Made by a program: the position numbers and the translations under genes. Positions 37,101-51,335 of a stretch of 64,000 bases of DNA are shown here, piece after piece; position 1 is the first letter of the stretch, and each line of letters begins with the position of its first letter. The notes below the pieces were generated by a model that did not search any database, was not told the DNA's origin, and saw nothing but the letters and a program-made list of their open reading frames with translations. The DNA comes from Anseranas semipalmata (taxonomy: Eukaryota > Chordata > Aves > Anseriformes > Anseranatidae), in NCBI GenBank assembly GCA_013399115.1, contig VXAA01003938.1, positions 186,001 to 250,000 on the forward strand, in the 5' to 3' direction.

Positions 37101-40100
37101 GAGGCAGATGCAATGGAGTGAAACAGTGGCAGAAAATGCCATTGGAAGCTGGGAAGAGAAACTTCCTGGCAGTAAGAGTTGTTATTTTGTTGTTATTTTG
37201 TCTGACATTAGCAGTGAGATGAACTGGGTGATCTAAGGAGTGTTTTGTTATCTCTTACTTCTAGGAACCCTTGAGCCACAATGCCACTTGGACGGGATTT
37301 ATGGACAGCTTTTCAAAACAAGCATTTGAAACATGAATGTGCATCCAAAGGAAGCTTGGGCAAAGAATGACATTTTTGTTCTTCTTCTTTTTTGCTTACC
37401 AGTTAAATACAAATATTTGAATAAATGAATAATTTGGCATCCATTTGAGTGTTTCATACACTACACACCTTTTTCACTCTCTAAAAAATCACACAATTTC
37501 TCTCTAGTTTTTGAAAGAAAGATGTCATTTTGAGAAAGAAAAAAAATACAATATAATGTTTCAAAAGTTGTGAAAGAAATGGTTAAAGTTTCTGCCAGTT
37601 CTTTGTCAGCAATTGCGTATTTGAAAAAATCATATTCACAGATATGAACAAAGGTGTAAAAGTGCACGTGCCTAAACTGGACATTTTTTTGTGTTTGTAC
37701 ACATTTGTGTGTACATTTATGAATGTGATATAATTATTTTTAAATTTTTTTGCAAACATGTCATAGTGACCTTTTTTTTTTTTCTTGCTATAACTGTTCA
37801 GTTTCACTTGATATTTTCCAGCTTGAGTCTCACAAATTTAAAATTATGTGCCAAAAATAATGGCATTGCTCTGTGACTGAGATTGCATAGACGTATTTAA
37901 CATCCATGATAAAACGTTGCTCCCATTGTCTGTTGTTAGTAATGCAAATATGTGCCTGTAACATTACTCACTGCCTTGTTTAGCTCTTCTTAATTTTTCA
38001 TTAAATTAAAATTTTGACAAGGAATAGTCTGAAATGCTTAAATAGAATTTATCCATGTAGGCAGTGGAGCCCTATGGAGATTGCATATCTAATTCCAAAT
38101 AGCACATACCAAATGATCTACTGCCTGCTGCCCACTTTTAGCATAATGGGCATTCTTTTTTAGCCATGTATTCATTAATTTTGCAAGACATATTGGCATG
38201 GCATTTATCAAAATAAACATATAAGCATTTGTATTTTAACTACACTTAAAAATATTTACACTATTGAACTGGAAATCTTGCCTGCTGAGTTAGAGAATTC
38301 AGACTCGAGGGATTTTTGGGGCAGACTTTTCCCTGTTTGATAGTCATCTCCCAGGGCTGTCCTTCAAACCCAGTGGTAAATATTTACATGGGCTCCTTTA
38401 TATTTCTTATTTTCATATTGTAGCTGCAATTTGTTGTTGTCTGTATTTTCTTTGGCTTGAGAAACAAGGACTGCTGGGGACTTGTTTCCCGTCCTTGTGA
38501 TCATTGCTATTAAATCCTTGGAGCTCATCATGTTTTGTCAAAGCAATTTTTGGTTTAACTACATATTTGATTCTGTAAAGCACTTACCTATAGTCTTGGG
38601 TGGCTAATTTTTAATTATTTCTAAGGTATTAATAGTGTTATTTTAATACTGTTGTAACTGAATGTGCAGTTTATGTGGCGTTCTTGCCTCTAGCAAACAC
38701 AAATGAGGAGTTTTATAGGTACAGGCAGGACCAGATTAGCTTTATTTCTTATGGTGCTTGTGTAAACTCTATATTAAATATGCCTAGGAAATTCAAAGCA
38801 TGCAGATCATCCAAATTAATTGCTTTCCTATTGGATTGGCCAATTGTATTCCTACTGCATGGGCTTTATTGCATGTGGAGTATAGAGCTAGGAAAGTGCT
38901 GTATGGAGGAGACATCTATCATTTGGCAGAGGAAGGCACATGCTGCATCACATGGGTTGGGGTAATTACAGTGTCTCTGGAGCTGTGGGCGTTCAAGATG
39001 GCCACAAACAAAATTTGTGTGAGATGCTGCAGAGTGAAAAACCCTGTGCCATCTATAAATTTAGAATTGATTTTTTTTTTTTTTTAATTTAAAAACAAAA
39101 CAGAACATTGTTTCCTGCATTTGGGGCCTGATCCTCCAAACTCTTCTGTGAATCATCCCACAGGCTTGGAAAGCTACTGTGTTTTCTGTTTTTGCATTTC
39201 TTTTATCATTTAGCACTCACATAGTAAATACCAAAGAACAAAATATGGTTTGCACAGAACGTGTTCTTGTTGTTAAAATAATTACAGGCATAGGCTGACT
39301 GCCTTTGTGGCCTCTCAGCCACTTTAGGGGTTCTGCACATGCAGTCACCGGGATTATACATGCAAAGGCGCTGCTTATTTTGTTAAATTAGGCATGCAAT
39401 TTCACTTGTGATTTTAGCACACATCTGGAAAAGCTGTGGTGATTTTTGAAAACAAAACAAAACAAAACAAAAAAACATTTATTCTAAAAGGATCAGTATG
39501 ACAAATTTGTGTATTTAATACTTACCCTTCTGTACATTGGCAGACTTTGTCATTATACACATATATACCTCTTTCTAAGAAGGCATAGGCTCCAACAGCA
39601 CCTTACCTGGACACTTGGCATATAATGGGGCAGTCACCAGAAATGATCAGCCTGCTCTGCCTTTGCACCTCCATCCATCGTCTGGATTGCACATAATTCT
39701 GTAGCTTTTGGCAGAGCAAATTATTCCTGTTTTGGAGTTACATGATTATATCACCAATCTGAATGCCACAAATACATGGTTCACTGCCTCTTCTCTTTGG
39801 AGTAACCTCATGCTTCCTACCAAAATTAGGCAGTTGATGTTGGACTTTAAAATCTCCTATTTTTTAAAAGAACTTAAACTTTGTGAACTCTGTCTTTTTT
39901 TTTTCTTACACTGATTAATCCCTTCCATTTGGTGTAATCTGGCAGAAGAAGCCATCTAAAAGAAGTATCAAAGGCTTGCCAGCCAAGAACACCAAGCTGA
40001 GAGAGGGATGGCTCCTATCTGAAAGCTCTCTTACCCCACTTGTTCACCTAAATCATTGAATAGCATGACGGAAGAGGAGAGATATAAGGGTGAGAATTGG

Positions 40101-41925
40101 AAATTCATCATTCATTCTGCATTCGTCCTGGCATCTGGAAAGGGACTAAAGAATCCTACAGTGTATTATAGACCAAAGACTTCAAAATAAGTATATTTTG
40201 CAGTAGCCAAAGTCACAGAGAAAAGCAAAATTAAAGCTTCACAGTCACTCCTAAAAGTTTAGTTCTCAGGAGGATGGGTTGCTTCAGTGCAGCCAAAATG
40301 CTTTGTGTTTTGAAGATACCCATTTGTCATTTCTCTAGTCCTTTCTGAGTGCATGTGCCATCAGCTATGGAGCTGTTCCCCACCTGATCCATCTTCTCCT
40401 GCCTTTCAACAACCTTATCTTTCTTGGCAAAGGCATTTGGAGCAGGTGCAGGAGGAAGGTCATATCCTGAACGTCATACCTATGTGATTGCATTCTGGTA
40501 AACAGAAAACACTTGTTGCTGTGGCTGGCCTTGGGATCCATACTCACTCAGGGATGTATGTGTCTATGTGTGTAGACACACTAAGTCTTGAACTGTAGTA
40601 GCACTTTGCAGTTCCCAGATGCAGGTGTGCATCCAGCCACTTTCTGACTCCGTTTTGGGGTTGGATATTGCCTTTCCTCTGTCTCTTCTGCCTTCTCACT
40701 TCTCAGACATCTCAGTTTTCATTTGGGAAAAGGAAACTTAGGTGAGATGAGGCCATCAAAGGCTCACAGCATCCTTCATTTTGTCCTTGATCTGGAGTCA
40801 CTTGTAGTATTTCTGTGAACAAAGATTATTCATATGAAGGTTAAATATAATTCTTATCCTGTCTGGAAGGATGAAAACAATATATATATATTTGTTTTCT
40901 TTTTGTTGTTGTTGTTCGTTTGTTTGTTTTTTAGAAATCTGTCCACTTGCTTTTTTTTTTTTTGTCAATAATAAAAATGTAATAATGTAATAGATATTGC
41001 AAGTTTGCTTTTTCCAAGCTACATATACGTGCATGTTATATTTTATATGTCATATGTCACTTTAAAATAAATTTTAGATGAAGAAATGGATTGTAGATTT
41101 TCAAATAAACTTTTTGAGGATATATATATTCAATTTTAATATTTTAATGTGTTTTCAAGAAAGAATAATATTACTTAAGTATATTACCTTTTGTAATAAA
41201 GATTAAAAACAGACTAAATGAGATAATTGTTTTATTTTTCTTTTCAAGTGAAAGATTTACAGAATGAGGTTGGAAAATTGTGTGTAGGCTGATGTTTTAT
41301 GTTGTAGCTGGTTATTACTCAGTGAGTCACAGTAAGTTTCCAGAGCCTGCCACACCTTAAGGTTAAACGGCCTCAAACCAGGCAGCAAACTATTAGCAGA
41401 GGTGCTTTGAATGTTTTTGTTTTTTGTTTTTTGTTTTTAAATGTAAAAAGATATATTTTTAAACAACGTGTAAAACTTTGCTGAGGCTACTCAAATCCTG
41501 TTTCCTTAGAAAGCCTTTCCTGCTCACTTTCTGGTTCTTCTGATAGGTGCAAGCATGACTAAAAATTATTTAATTGAGATAATTATCAGTATTTCCTAGG
41601 AAGAATTAGAAGCCTCTCCGTTGATACAAAAGGAGCCAGTATCCCACGGCATAGACACATGTGATCGTCTGTGAATGCATCTGTGTGCTGGAAGACATGC
41701 CAGCAGCAATGTGCACCTAGGTAGTCCATTGTCAGAAATTCAGTGCAAACTCCCTGTATGAGGCTTTTAGTATTTTGAAAATATAGGCAAAAATCTACTG
41801 TGTACATCCAGTAAGCATGAGCAGAGTGTTGAAACTGAAGAAACAAAATATGCAGAGTGCACATTCATCTTTCAGTTTAATACTAGTGCATCAACGTCTG
41901 CCTTGCTGAATGCCACATACGGTAT
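31176..41925. other. Intergenic stretch, simple repeats only
   Basis: No gene was supported. It contains a short (TG)n at about 32287-32300, (TA)n at about 36899-36916, a CAAAA run at 39449-39476, GTT/GTTT tracts at about 40900-40930, and T or A homopolymers. Frames of 90-150 codons around 35.1-36.2 kb have no recognisable content. Confidence 0.55.
39449..39476 (+). repeat. (CAAAA)n simple repeat
   Basis: About four to five CAAAA units end in an A run. It is a short low-complexity tract. Confidence 0.8.
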
Positions 41926-42620
41926 TATAGAATCATAGAATGGCTTGGGTTGGAAGGGACCTTAAAGATCCCCTAGTTCCAAGCCCCTGCCATGGGCAGG
42001 GGCACCTTCTACTAGACCAGGTTGCCCAAAGCCCCATTCAGTCTGGCCTTGAACACCTCCAGGGATGGGGCATCCACAGCTTCTCTGGGCAGCCTGTTCC
42101 AGTGCCTCACCCCCCTCACAGTAAAGAATTTCTTCCCTATATCTAATCTAAACTTTCCCTCTTTTAGTTTAAAGCCATTAGCCCTTGTCCTATCACTACA
42201 CTCCCTTACAAGAAGTCCCTTCCCAGCTTTCCTGTAGGCCCCCTTAGGTACTAGAAGGCTGCTATAAGGTCTCCCCACAGCCTTCTCTGAGCTGAACAAC
42301 TCCCTCAGCCTGGCTTCATAGCAGAGGTGCTCCAGCCTTCTGACTTCCTCGTGGCCTTCCTCTGGACTCGTTCTAATACGTTCATGTCCTTCTTGTGCTG
42401 GGGGCCCCAGAGCTGAACACAGGACTCCAGGTGGGGTCTCACAAGAGCAGAATAGAGGGGGACAGTCACCTCCCTCGCCCTGCTGGCCATGCTTCTTTTG
42501 AAGCAGCCCAGGATACGGTTGGCTTTCTGGGCTGCAAGCGCACATTGCTGGCTCATGTTGAGTTTCTCATCAGCCAACACCTCCAAGTCCTTCTCCTGAA
42601 GGCTGCTCTCAGATGAACAA
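41926..42620 (-). mobile_element. CR1 LINE 3' fragment
   Basis: A minus-strand CR1 tail has 3' octamers at 41926-41941 (minus strand ATTCTATG ATTCTATA), then a 3' UTR, then the C-terminal part of ORF2. Translated pieces include [20 protein letters not shown] and [11 protein letters not shown], matching from residue about 356 of the 13.7-kb copy to the C-terminus. A frameshift near 42330 splits the frame. The 5' truncation is at about 42620. There is no polymerase active site. Confidence 0.92.
42012..42545 (-). pseudogene. CR1 ORF2 C-terminal remnant
   Basis: The open frame of 177 codons is only partly the true CR1 frame. From about residue 68 ([20 protein letters not shown]) to the end it matches the CR1 ORF2 C-terminus. 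The N-terminal part is the adjacent frame, since the authentic reading for 42330-42620 is in the overlapping frame (42305-42649). A single frameshift therefore separates the two halves. It has no start codon of its own and no catalytic residues. Confidence 0.75.
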
Positions 42621-45600
42621 ATACTGAAACAGGCAGCTCTGGAAACCACATGCTAAAAGAAATGTAGTATCAAAATAAATATTAATTGCTAGATATTTAA
42701 TGTCATATTCTATCACATATCTTTTTTTTTTCTTATTTTTTTCGGTGGGGGCTTCATTCTGAAAATTGCCAGGTGCTTCAGTACTGACTAAGCAAATAAT
42801 TTGAATCATCTTGAAGCATATGGGCTGTTCCCTTGGACTCTGAGGAAGACCAAAATTTTCTGTAGGTTGGCCAATTCATCTTAGGGAGGTGAAAAAAAGA
42901 TATTTTCTACCAAAACCTAATTTAGAGCCTAGCTCTGCATTCTCTCAGTGAACAGTGGTAAAAGTTGATGTCCCGTCTGTGATCCCAGCCTGAAAAATGA
43001 AAACTCAAAGCAGTGTCATAGTATGGGTACTCCTAAAATGTGATGCTTTTACATGTGCTTCTGGAAACTAGAGTATAGAATAAAAAAAATCTAAAACCTT
43101 TCTGCAGAGACTTCCCCTGTACTGTACCTATGTGCTGCCCAGTATTGAGGTGCTCCAGCACTGCACTGGCATCGTATGGGCCAGTTCTCCTCCTGTGCCC
43201 AAGTCACCTCCATCAGGCATGCCCCAATCAGGGCAAAAATATCATCTTAAAGCAGTCATCATTTAAAATAATCTGTACTTATAGACTAAATTACTTATTA
43301 AGAGAAATAAAAGCCAAAACAACCCATCCAGTGGCCATGGGACTCTGTGTGTGGGCATAGTTTTAAAGAAAGTTAAATGCACATCATATAATTGTATCCT
43401 GGAAAATTTGGGCAACCCATATTGTGAATTTGATTGTGGGGCCATTTGTCCTCTAATTTGTATTCACTTTGTTGTTGTTGTTGTTATTGTTGGAGTACAT
43501 TAGAGGACAGGTTTCATGGTAGAAGTCTTAATGGCAACAACTGATTTAGAGCCTACTGGGCTGGCATAGTAGCTCTAGTCCAGTTTGCACAGTATTTTGT
43601 ATTGGCTTCTTAAAACTTTCATCTTTATCTATTTTCTTCTTTGGGTGTTGTATTTTCAAATGTGAAGTTTAAGGTATTTTCAAATGCAGTGGAACAAATG
43701 ATAATAATAAAAAATCCTTTCACCGTTATAAAACTTTTGCAAACTTTCCATTTAAGTTACCTTAAAAGAGAAAGAAAAAAAAGGAAAAAGAAAAAGAGAG
43801 GGAGAAAATGAAAAGAGAAAAACAGATTAAGTAGATAGGTGTTGCGAATATCGTCAAGTTAGGTGAAAAGTGTCTTAAATTTACCAGAAGAGATGAAGGG
43901 ATTTACAAGGCAAAAGTCTATCACAGTAAAGGATGACAAAAATACAAGAGCCAGTATCTAAGAAACTTTAAAAATATGTATGCAGAGAGAAAATTTTAAC
44001 TTTTTCTTTTTTTTTTTTTTCCTAGATATGCAAATGCTTTTACTTGGACTGGTGGAGTGATGGAATTTCAGAAGATTTTCAGAAGACTTTCTGTGATTGT
44101 TTGGTGTATTTTATTGTCCATATGCAGGTGTTGAATGTTAGTATTCACACTAGTTTTAAGTGGCTACGTTGATATATGAACCAGTAAATAAAATGAAGAA
44201 AAAGCATTCTCTCAAGCTACTTATCCTGTTTCTTCTCTGCACATTTAATGGCAAGCACTGACCATCTTGTAGCATACAACTGCAAGCCTTCATACCATGT
44301 AGTAGTGGAGGGGCAGAGGGGGATGTCTTCTTTCTTTTTCCCCCATTTTTTTGGTGTCGTTCAGCTGCTGCTAATCTCACTTGCTACTCCTCTTTAATGT
44401 GGAGAACTTGTCCCACAGCAGGGAGCACATGAAAAGATGGTTTGAATTTCTTTCAGTTTGTGGTAAACGTTTTCCACTTTGAGTTATGGGCTAGTAACTC
44501 AACTTCTGATTTTTAAATATGTTTCACATTTTTAAAAAAGAGTCTCTTAGACATGGCAGAGCAGTGGGAGGTTAGTGAAGAGAGAGCTTATCCTGTGGAA
44601 GGGGGGACTATATGAAAACATGCAGTATTATTTTTCTTTCATAACCTGTTAAATCTCTCCAAAGGATTTTAGTTGTGTTGTTAATAGAGTTAATACAACT
44701 TTTCACAGGCGCCCTGAAGAAATTAAGAATTACACTAGATTGCTGGCCACTGGAGTGCCACCAAAAAAGCAGCAATGCCTTTGAAGAATCTTGGAAAATA
44801 GATTTCTTGAGTGGAAAACTTGTTTGAGCAGTTTTTTTTCTCAGTGGCAGAAAAAAAATTGCAGAGCTCTCCACAAAGCTTAAGTTCTTTTAAAAAATCT
44901 CAGAGATCTTTTAAATCTCTGTGTGGATTAAAAGAACACTTGTAATCAGCAGTGCCAGGTCTATAATCCTTTGTTAATGGCAGCCTAAGTGAAGACCGCT
45001 GGAGCTGTACCACCCAGTTGTACAGGGCGCTTCCCCACTGTTGGCATGGCCATGTTTGACTCGAGGGTCTTTCAGCAGAAGATGGAAACCTTGTCCCTTC
45101 ACAGCCCCTTCATGCAGAACAACTTTCTTTTGCCAGCCTTTACTATGGCATACTAGAAAGATACCCAGGTATATAATTGTCATATAATTGTCAGAGAGTA
45201 GTTACAGAGACCTCAAGAAAGGCCCAACTCATCAAAATCAATGTCTCTGAGCTTCAGAAAAGACTGAGACTGCATGGTTCCTTGTCATTAACACCTGCTC
45301 ACAACAACTGATTGGGTTTTCGGGATGGGATCCAGTCCTTCGTTGTAGACACATACATCCATGGTCTATGCACTTACCAATCAGCCAGGAGTCAAGCTGC
45401 TGCTACAGTAAAAGCAAGCTGGTCAGACCCATCCACGTGGTCAGGAAGGCTGTTCAGTTGGCCAGACATGGGGTCTGTTTTAGGGAGATCAGAATAGCTC
45501 TCCAGACTCCTCTGCCCCTATTGACTAGTCTCCACCAGCTATAATGGGAGCTCAGACACCTGGATCACATGAAGACATTCACATTTAGAAAGTATATTTA

Positions 45601-46953
45601 GGTGTCTACAGTCTGGACCTGAATATCAAACGCTTGTGGCTTAGGGTTTCAGCCTCCTAAACATAGATGCCCTGTGGTGTCTGAGACATCCAAGGGGGGC
45701 TGAGGTGTAGGACACAAAGTCTACGGGGGAGCCGTGGAGCGGCAGATGGAGTCTAGGCAAGAGACTGCAGGGAACCTCAAATATCTCTAAATATCTGTGT
45801 GTGGGCAACAAGCTTGAGCCTTTAGTGAAACATTCATATTTACAGATTCCTTCCAATCGCATTTCTTCTTTTGGCATGTTTTGACGCCTTTAGTTTTTAA
45901 TCTCCCATTTTCCATGTGAATTGGCTAGGTATCAGTCAGTACAGGCAGGAATTTAGTGTGACCAACTACAAAGAAGAAACAGAAACTATTTTTACCTGAA
46001 GTTCATTTATTAGAGGGCCCGTAAATGGCTGATTCATGCCCCTCAAAATAGAAGACCCTTTCCTTGTCCTTACCACCTCCCCATGTTTTCCTTCCCAGAT
46101 AAAGCCAAAGGAAAAGAAGGCAGTGGAGGAATGATAAGGCTTAGAAGAAGAGTTGCTCTGTAATTTATCCTGAACTGTAATTATTTACTTGGCTTGTTGT
46201 TTTAAGGCAAATTTCTGATACATGCCTGCATCAGTGCCGGCCGTGGGACTGGTTTCGGGAAGCAGGCTGACCATTGCTTAAGTGGTTTGAGAAAGCTCTC
46301 TGAACAGCTGACATAAGTTGAACACGTTGAACAAATAAACAAACAGATGTGTAGTTTACCCCCTCAGTGGCCTTTCTTCTGGGGCCTCTGCATCTGGTGA
46401 TGGAGAAAATGTTTAATAACAATGTGACAGCTACATATACGCTTCCTGATTTGCTGTATGCTCGAGTGTCATCATGATTTTCCATATGGTGGGAGGAGCA
46501 GAGCAAAAAGGCTGTGCTGGGTCTGATAATCTGCGGTCACTTCAGGCTTTCCAGGAATGCCAGAAAAAGGTGTGTAAGGGTGGTGGGGAAGGGATGATGA
46601 GCTCTTACAGCACAGAAACACCAGCAAATATCTTGATATCCTCTGAAGAATTTCCATACTTTGAAAACTGTCTTGGGTAAAAGTGAATCTATGCCATGCT
46701 GCCATAAAAAAGAAGCAGCTACCAAAATTTAGTAATCTGCTAAGGGGCTTAATGTGTCTTCTGTTAGTGGTAATGGAAAGACTGCCAGGGATTTGTAAGG
46801 CTGAGATATAATTAGAAATGTGATGTGCACATCAATGACAACTCATGAGGGTGGGTCATACTTAACTTTGGTGCCATATGAGTGTTACCAATAGAAAGAC
46901 CGAAAACATGTTTATTTTTTTCTTTCTTACAATGTCTTCTTTTTTTTTTTTTT

Positions 46954-46984
<31 letters not shown>

Positions 46985-49900
46985 CTGGTGTCCCTATTCT
47001 CTCCCAGCTTAATATTGTATTCACACAGAAAGCAGTAGGCACAGACTCAAATTTCCTTTCTATAGCTGATTTAAAGAAAACATTAGGGCTGAAAGGAGAA
47101 CGTGATTTCAACATTCACAACAGATTTTAAAATGGAAACATGAAAAGCTCACATTCGTAATAGGAGACTCTGTGGGCAATTTCCTAGACAAGATAACTTT
47201 GATCTTTCAAAGGCCATATTTTCCGTGTCAGTGGTCTCACTGTGGGGTCCAGGGATTCAGAGCACTTGTCTCCAGGCCATGAAAGTGCTGAAGCTCAATG
47301 CTGTAAATATGTGGTGCCTCACTGCTGAGTGTGTCTCTTTGAATAAAAATACAGTCATTATGTGGGTAAGAGTAAAGCTGAGCAACTAATTAATATCTTG
47401 ATCCTTGATTTAATGCCACACAGGCAGATTTCAGTAAGGCCAGGATTATTGGCTTGGTTCATTGACTTTATACAGGCATAGGTTTACTATTATGAACAAA
47501 AGTAGAAAACAGATAAATATTCAGATGGATGTTATTTTGAAACTCAATGAAATCTCTTTTGCAATGTGTATGTCAGTTCTAAAGCTAAAGATTGGTTACT
47601 AGGAAACAGAAGCTAATTGTTTTCAAGCATGTAGAAAACACAACACAGGTCAGCTAATTAAGATGATGAAGGTAAACCCTCTTATTTCTCTACAATCAGA
47701 GAGGTTAGACAATGAGCAGGTCTAAAAACAACTCGTTCCATGACGCATGCCTGTGCCAGATTCTGTTGCAGTTTGGAGAAGCAATTATGTAAATATAGAT
47801 TTGCAAACAATTTCACGAAGTGACAAAAACAGTGTTAATTACCAAAAATGTTAGTGATCTGTCTAGCCAACCACAGAGTGATGAAATCATCATCATTTTA
47901 AAAATGAAAGCCTGATGTAATCCTCCTCTTTTTTTNTCTGACGAGCATCTGAATTTTTATTTATTTACTTATTTATTTTTAAATCTAGGCCCAGGAAAAA
48001 GACACACTCAAAATAATGTGTCTATTCCTGTTAACAGTATTGAGTGGTGCCTTCAGAGGTCTTCACAGACATAAGAATCAGTTCCTTTGTGTCTAAATTC
48101 TCATCCTGAACTAAAAAAGATCTGCACTTTGATTTTGATACTACACAGATGCAGCCTATTTTTTTTTAAAATGTGTGAAAAGCAATGTTGATGGTAACTT
48201 TTTCATGTTTTAACTTGCACAGAGTTTCTTAGCAATTATACATCACAATTGAAAGCTCTTCTTTAATCTTCATTCAATTCTTCACTTATCTGGCTGCCTG
48301 TAAGCCCAGCAGTTCAGCATTACAATTTAAAAGGCTCATTTTTCATGAATGCAATCAGTGTCTTCATTGTACTCATTGGTTACTGAGGCATTATAAACAT
48401 AATTGATAAATAGTGAGAGACAGAGTACATCCTACTGGTACTAAATACTGGTATCCAGTTACTCTACTTTCCCCAGCTTATGGCTACAGATGTCATACAA
48501 GATTGACTAAAAACATTCCTTGGAAGAACTGTACAAGTTCACATCAAGTTTAGAAAAGGTTCTGGATGCAGTTAACCATAAATAATGGTTATTTTGTAAT
48601 ATTCAGAAACATCTTATTTCCATGGATAAATTACTACTTTCTCTTTCTCTGGTGAAAATTTAAATAGTAGCTTCAAACAAAAACTGCTTCTATTCCTACC
48701 ACAAAGTTATACAACACAGTGTTGATACAATTTGAAGGAGCTGACTTACTGTTTAAAATATGGATGTTGCATCTGACTTAAATAATATGAATTATATGTT
48801 GAAGTCATTACTGAGTTGTTACCCAGGCAAAACATAGTGTTGCTTCAATAAATATTTCAGGATTCAATGCTATAATTCTTATGAGACATCTTACAGAAAT
48901 AAGATGGATAGTAACTTAAAAATTGCTGTTGAATTAATATCTCACTGTTTAAATATTTAGCCAGAAGCTTACTAAAATAGGATTGTTTCTCCATATATTT
49001 GTTAACCAAATATTAAATTTACAGAAGATGGATCATATCTCCTATCTTCTCTCTCCCCCATTAAATAAATGTGTAATAAGAATCCATAACTCTTCTTCTA
49101 AAACTCACTGCGTGAATCAGTATAGCTGCCTATGTCATAGCATGAGAGCAAAGTTATGATGAAAGTACATCTGTGAACAAAACAGTATCTTCTAATCCTA
49201 AAAGATTTTCTATAATAACGTTTGAAAAGTCTCACAGAATGTTTCATGAAACTTTTCTTTCTGTGGTACTAAGAAGTGGTCCCACCTCTGTAGAAGTGGA
49301 AATGCAGGACCAGGGAGATGGTGTGAGTCTGATGATAATTCACAACTCTGAGCTCCTGAATTTCAGTCTCTTCATTTAGGTGCTCAAGTTTGAATGACAA
49401 GAGATGCTGAAAATGACCAAGTGTTTCACTGCTAGTCATATGCAAAGCCCAGAAAAACTATGATAGTTCTGACATTTCTGCGACTTGTAATCCGTGTCTA
49501 ATAAATCAACTAGTAAGGGATATTTGTTTAAAGCCTGCAACATTTGTACACATGACAAAGATATAGCTTTCAGCTGAAAATGTCACAATATTTTACAGGA
49601 TCAGGCTCTTACCTCATATCTACATATGCATTTCCTAGAGTGCTCAAGCTAACCTCCAATACCTTAGCAATTACAATGATAGCTGTAAGAAAACATATCT
49701 ATACCTTGGGTCTTGTAACAGAAGGAGACAACTTTTAAGCTTTGCAGTTAAACGTACTGCACAGTAGTGGGTCCAATCCAAAACTAAGTAATTCTGCAGA
49801 AAGACTCCCACTGATTGTGATGGTCTTTGAACTGGGGAATGGTCTCCAAAACGTTCTGTGCCTCCTGTTCAAACATGAGAAGTACAAAATGAAGGGAGAG

Positions 49901-51335
49901 AGTTTTCGCTCCTCTGTTGCCAACTGTTTGTGATGAGTCAGATACAGCAGACTGCTAGGAAATTGTACTTAAACCACAAGGACAACACTTATTGCAACTC
50001 CTTAGTCATCAGAGAGAGAAGCTAAATTCAGTTGTAAAGTTTGGTACAGAGTCGCACACTGTAGCTTTGGATTATTAATTTATTTGTTTAACCTATTGCT
50101 TTTTAAAATTACACTTATCTAGGAGCTGAAAATTAAGGTGTTTCTAAGAATTATTTAATCCAGAACTATATGAAATAGCAGGTTAATCCAATAACACTCA
50201 TTATTTCTAAAAGCTGATGACATGAATCACACGAATGAAACTGGCATCATACCGTTACCAAATATCACCACATCAAATACTTAGCAAACGTCAGGGATAA
50301 GGAACCGTGGCATTAATGACACAGCCTCTTAAGATTGCCTAACAGAGGAACTATCCTCCTATTTAATCTTGACTTTCAATTTGCTTGGGCCTTGTTACTC
50401 AAAAAAAAAAAAAAAAAAAGACTGCTACATTTTATCTGTCTTCAGCACTAGTAGTGTTGTCTGTCACTTCAATATCCACATCCACATCTCCCCACACGAA
50501 CTCACTACCAACCATTGCACATTTGAAACGTTTAATTTAGTGCCGTGAACTCAGCTTTTGGGTTGTGTGTGGTCCCATGGATTTCTTTAAAAAGTTCCAC
50601 ATTTTAATACCTATCTGATTTTCACAAAGAGTATTTCAGCCGTGTCATGTTGTGTTAATAGACTGAAGGATTTCTTGGTCGATTTGACATTCTGCTGCCC
50701 CTAGGTAGCAAAAATCTGTGGTCTCCAAGGATAACCCTCAAAACTAGAAAGAGCTGGGTACCGACTCCCAGCGGGGCTTCCTTTTTGTGAACTCAGCCAA
50801 CCAACAACTCCATGACTCCAGCAGATGTTTTTGGCCTTCAGACCAATGGACGAATTTGTACATCTTCCCTCATTCCCTCAGTCATCTCTCCGACTGAAGC
50901 CAGCATGGTTAAACCTGGATCCCTGCCGAGGACAATCAGGAACGAAGCACCGGCCCAGTGAGGTTTTCCAGCATGTACCAAGCAGATTGCATTCAGGGGC
51001 AAAGGGTCCATGCTATATAAATGCCATAGAGCCTGTACCAGTGTTTTTGGCTCCCCATTGTGCTGTCTTTGATTGTAGGTTTTAAATATGTCATGTATTT
51101 CCAGATGCATTATTTATGTTTGCTTGTGTTGTTGTGCAATTTGTGGCAGAGTGAGGGGTCTACTGGAAAGCAGCCCTTGGTTTAGTGGCCAGCCCTGTAG
51201 CAAAATATTAGTAATACAGAAATCTGCTGCTCTAAGTGAAATTTGATTTAAGCATAAATGACAGAAAGCATTCAAATAATTTATTTGTTGTTGACATTCA
51301 AAAGCGATTAACTAAAAATGTAACTATTTTTAATT
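42621..51335. other. Intergenic stretch, no gene recognised
   Basis: This stretch holds low-complexity tracts (a GTT run at about 43470-43490, a purine-rich tract at about 43765-43825, T runs at 46940-46984, an A run at 50401-50419) and a single N at 47936. A CpG-richer tract at about 45640-45890 stands out from its surroundings. The part from 47.3 to 49.2 kb is repeat-poor and rich in TAATTA-type motifs. Confidence 0.55.
46940..46984 (+). repeat. Poly-T tract
   Basis: About 45 bases are nearly all T, interrupted by AA at 46954-46955. It reads as a low-complexity tract. No LINE or retrocopy body adjoins it that would make it a retroposition tail. Confidence 0.85.

Noticed and set aside
46812..47130. 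Lys-rich or Phe-rich frames
   Set aside because: They are generated by the poly-T tract at 46940-46984.
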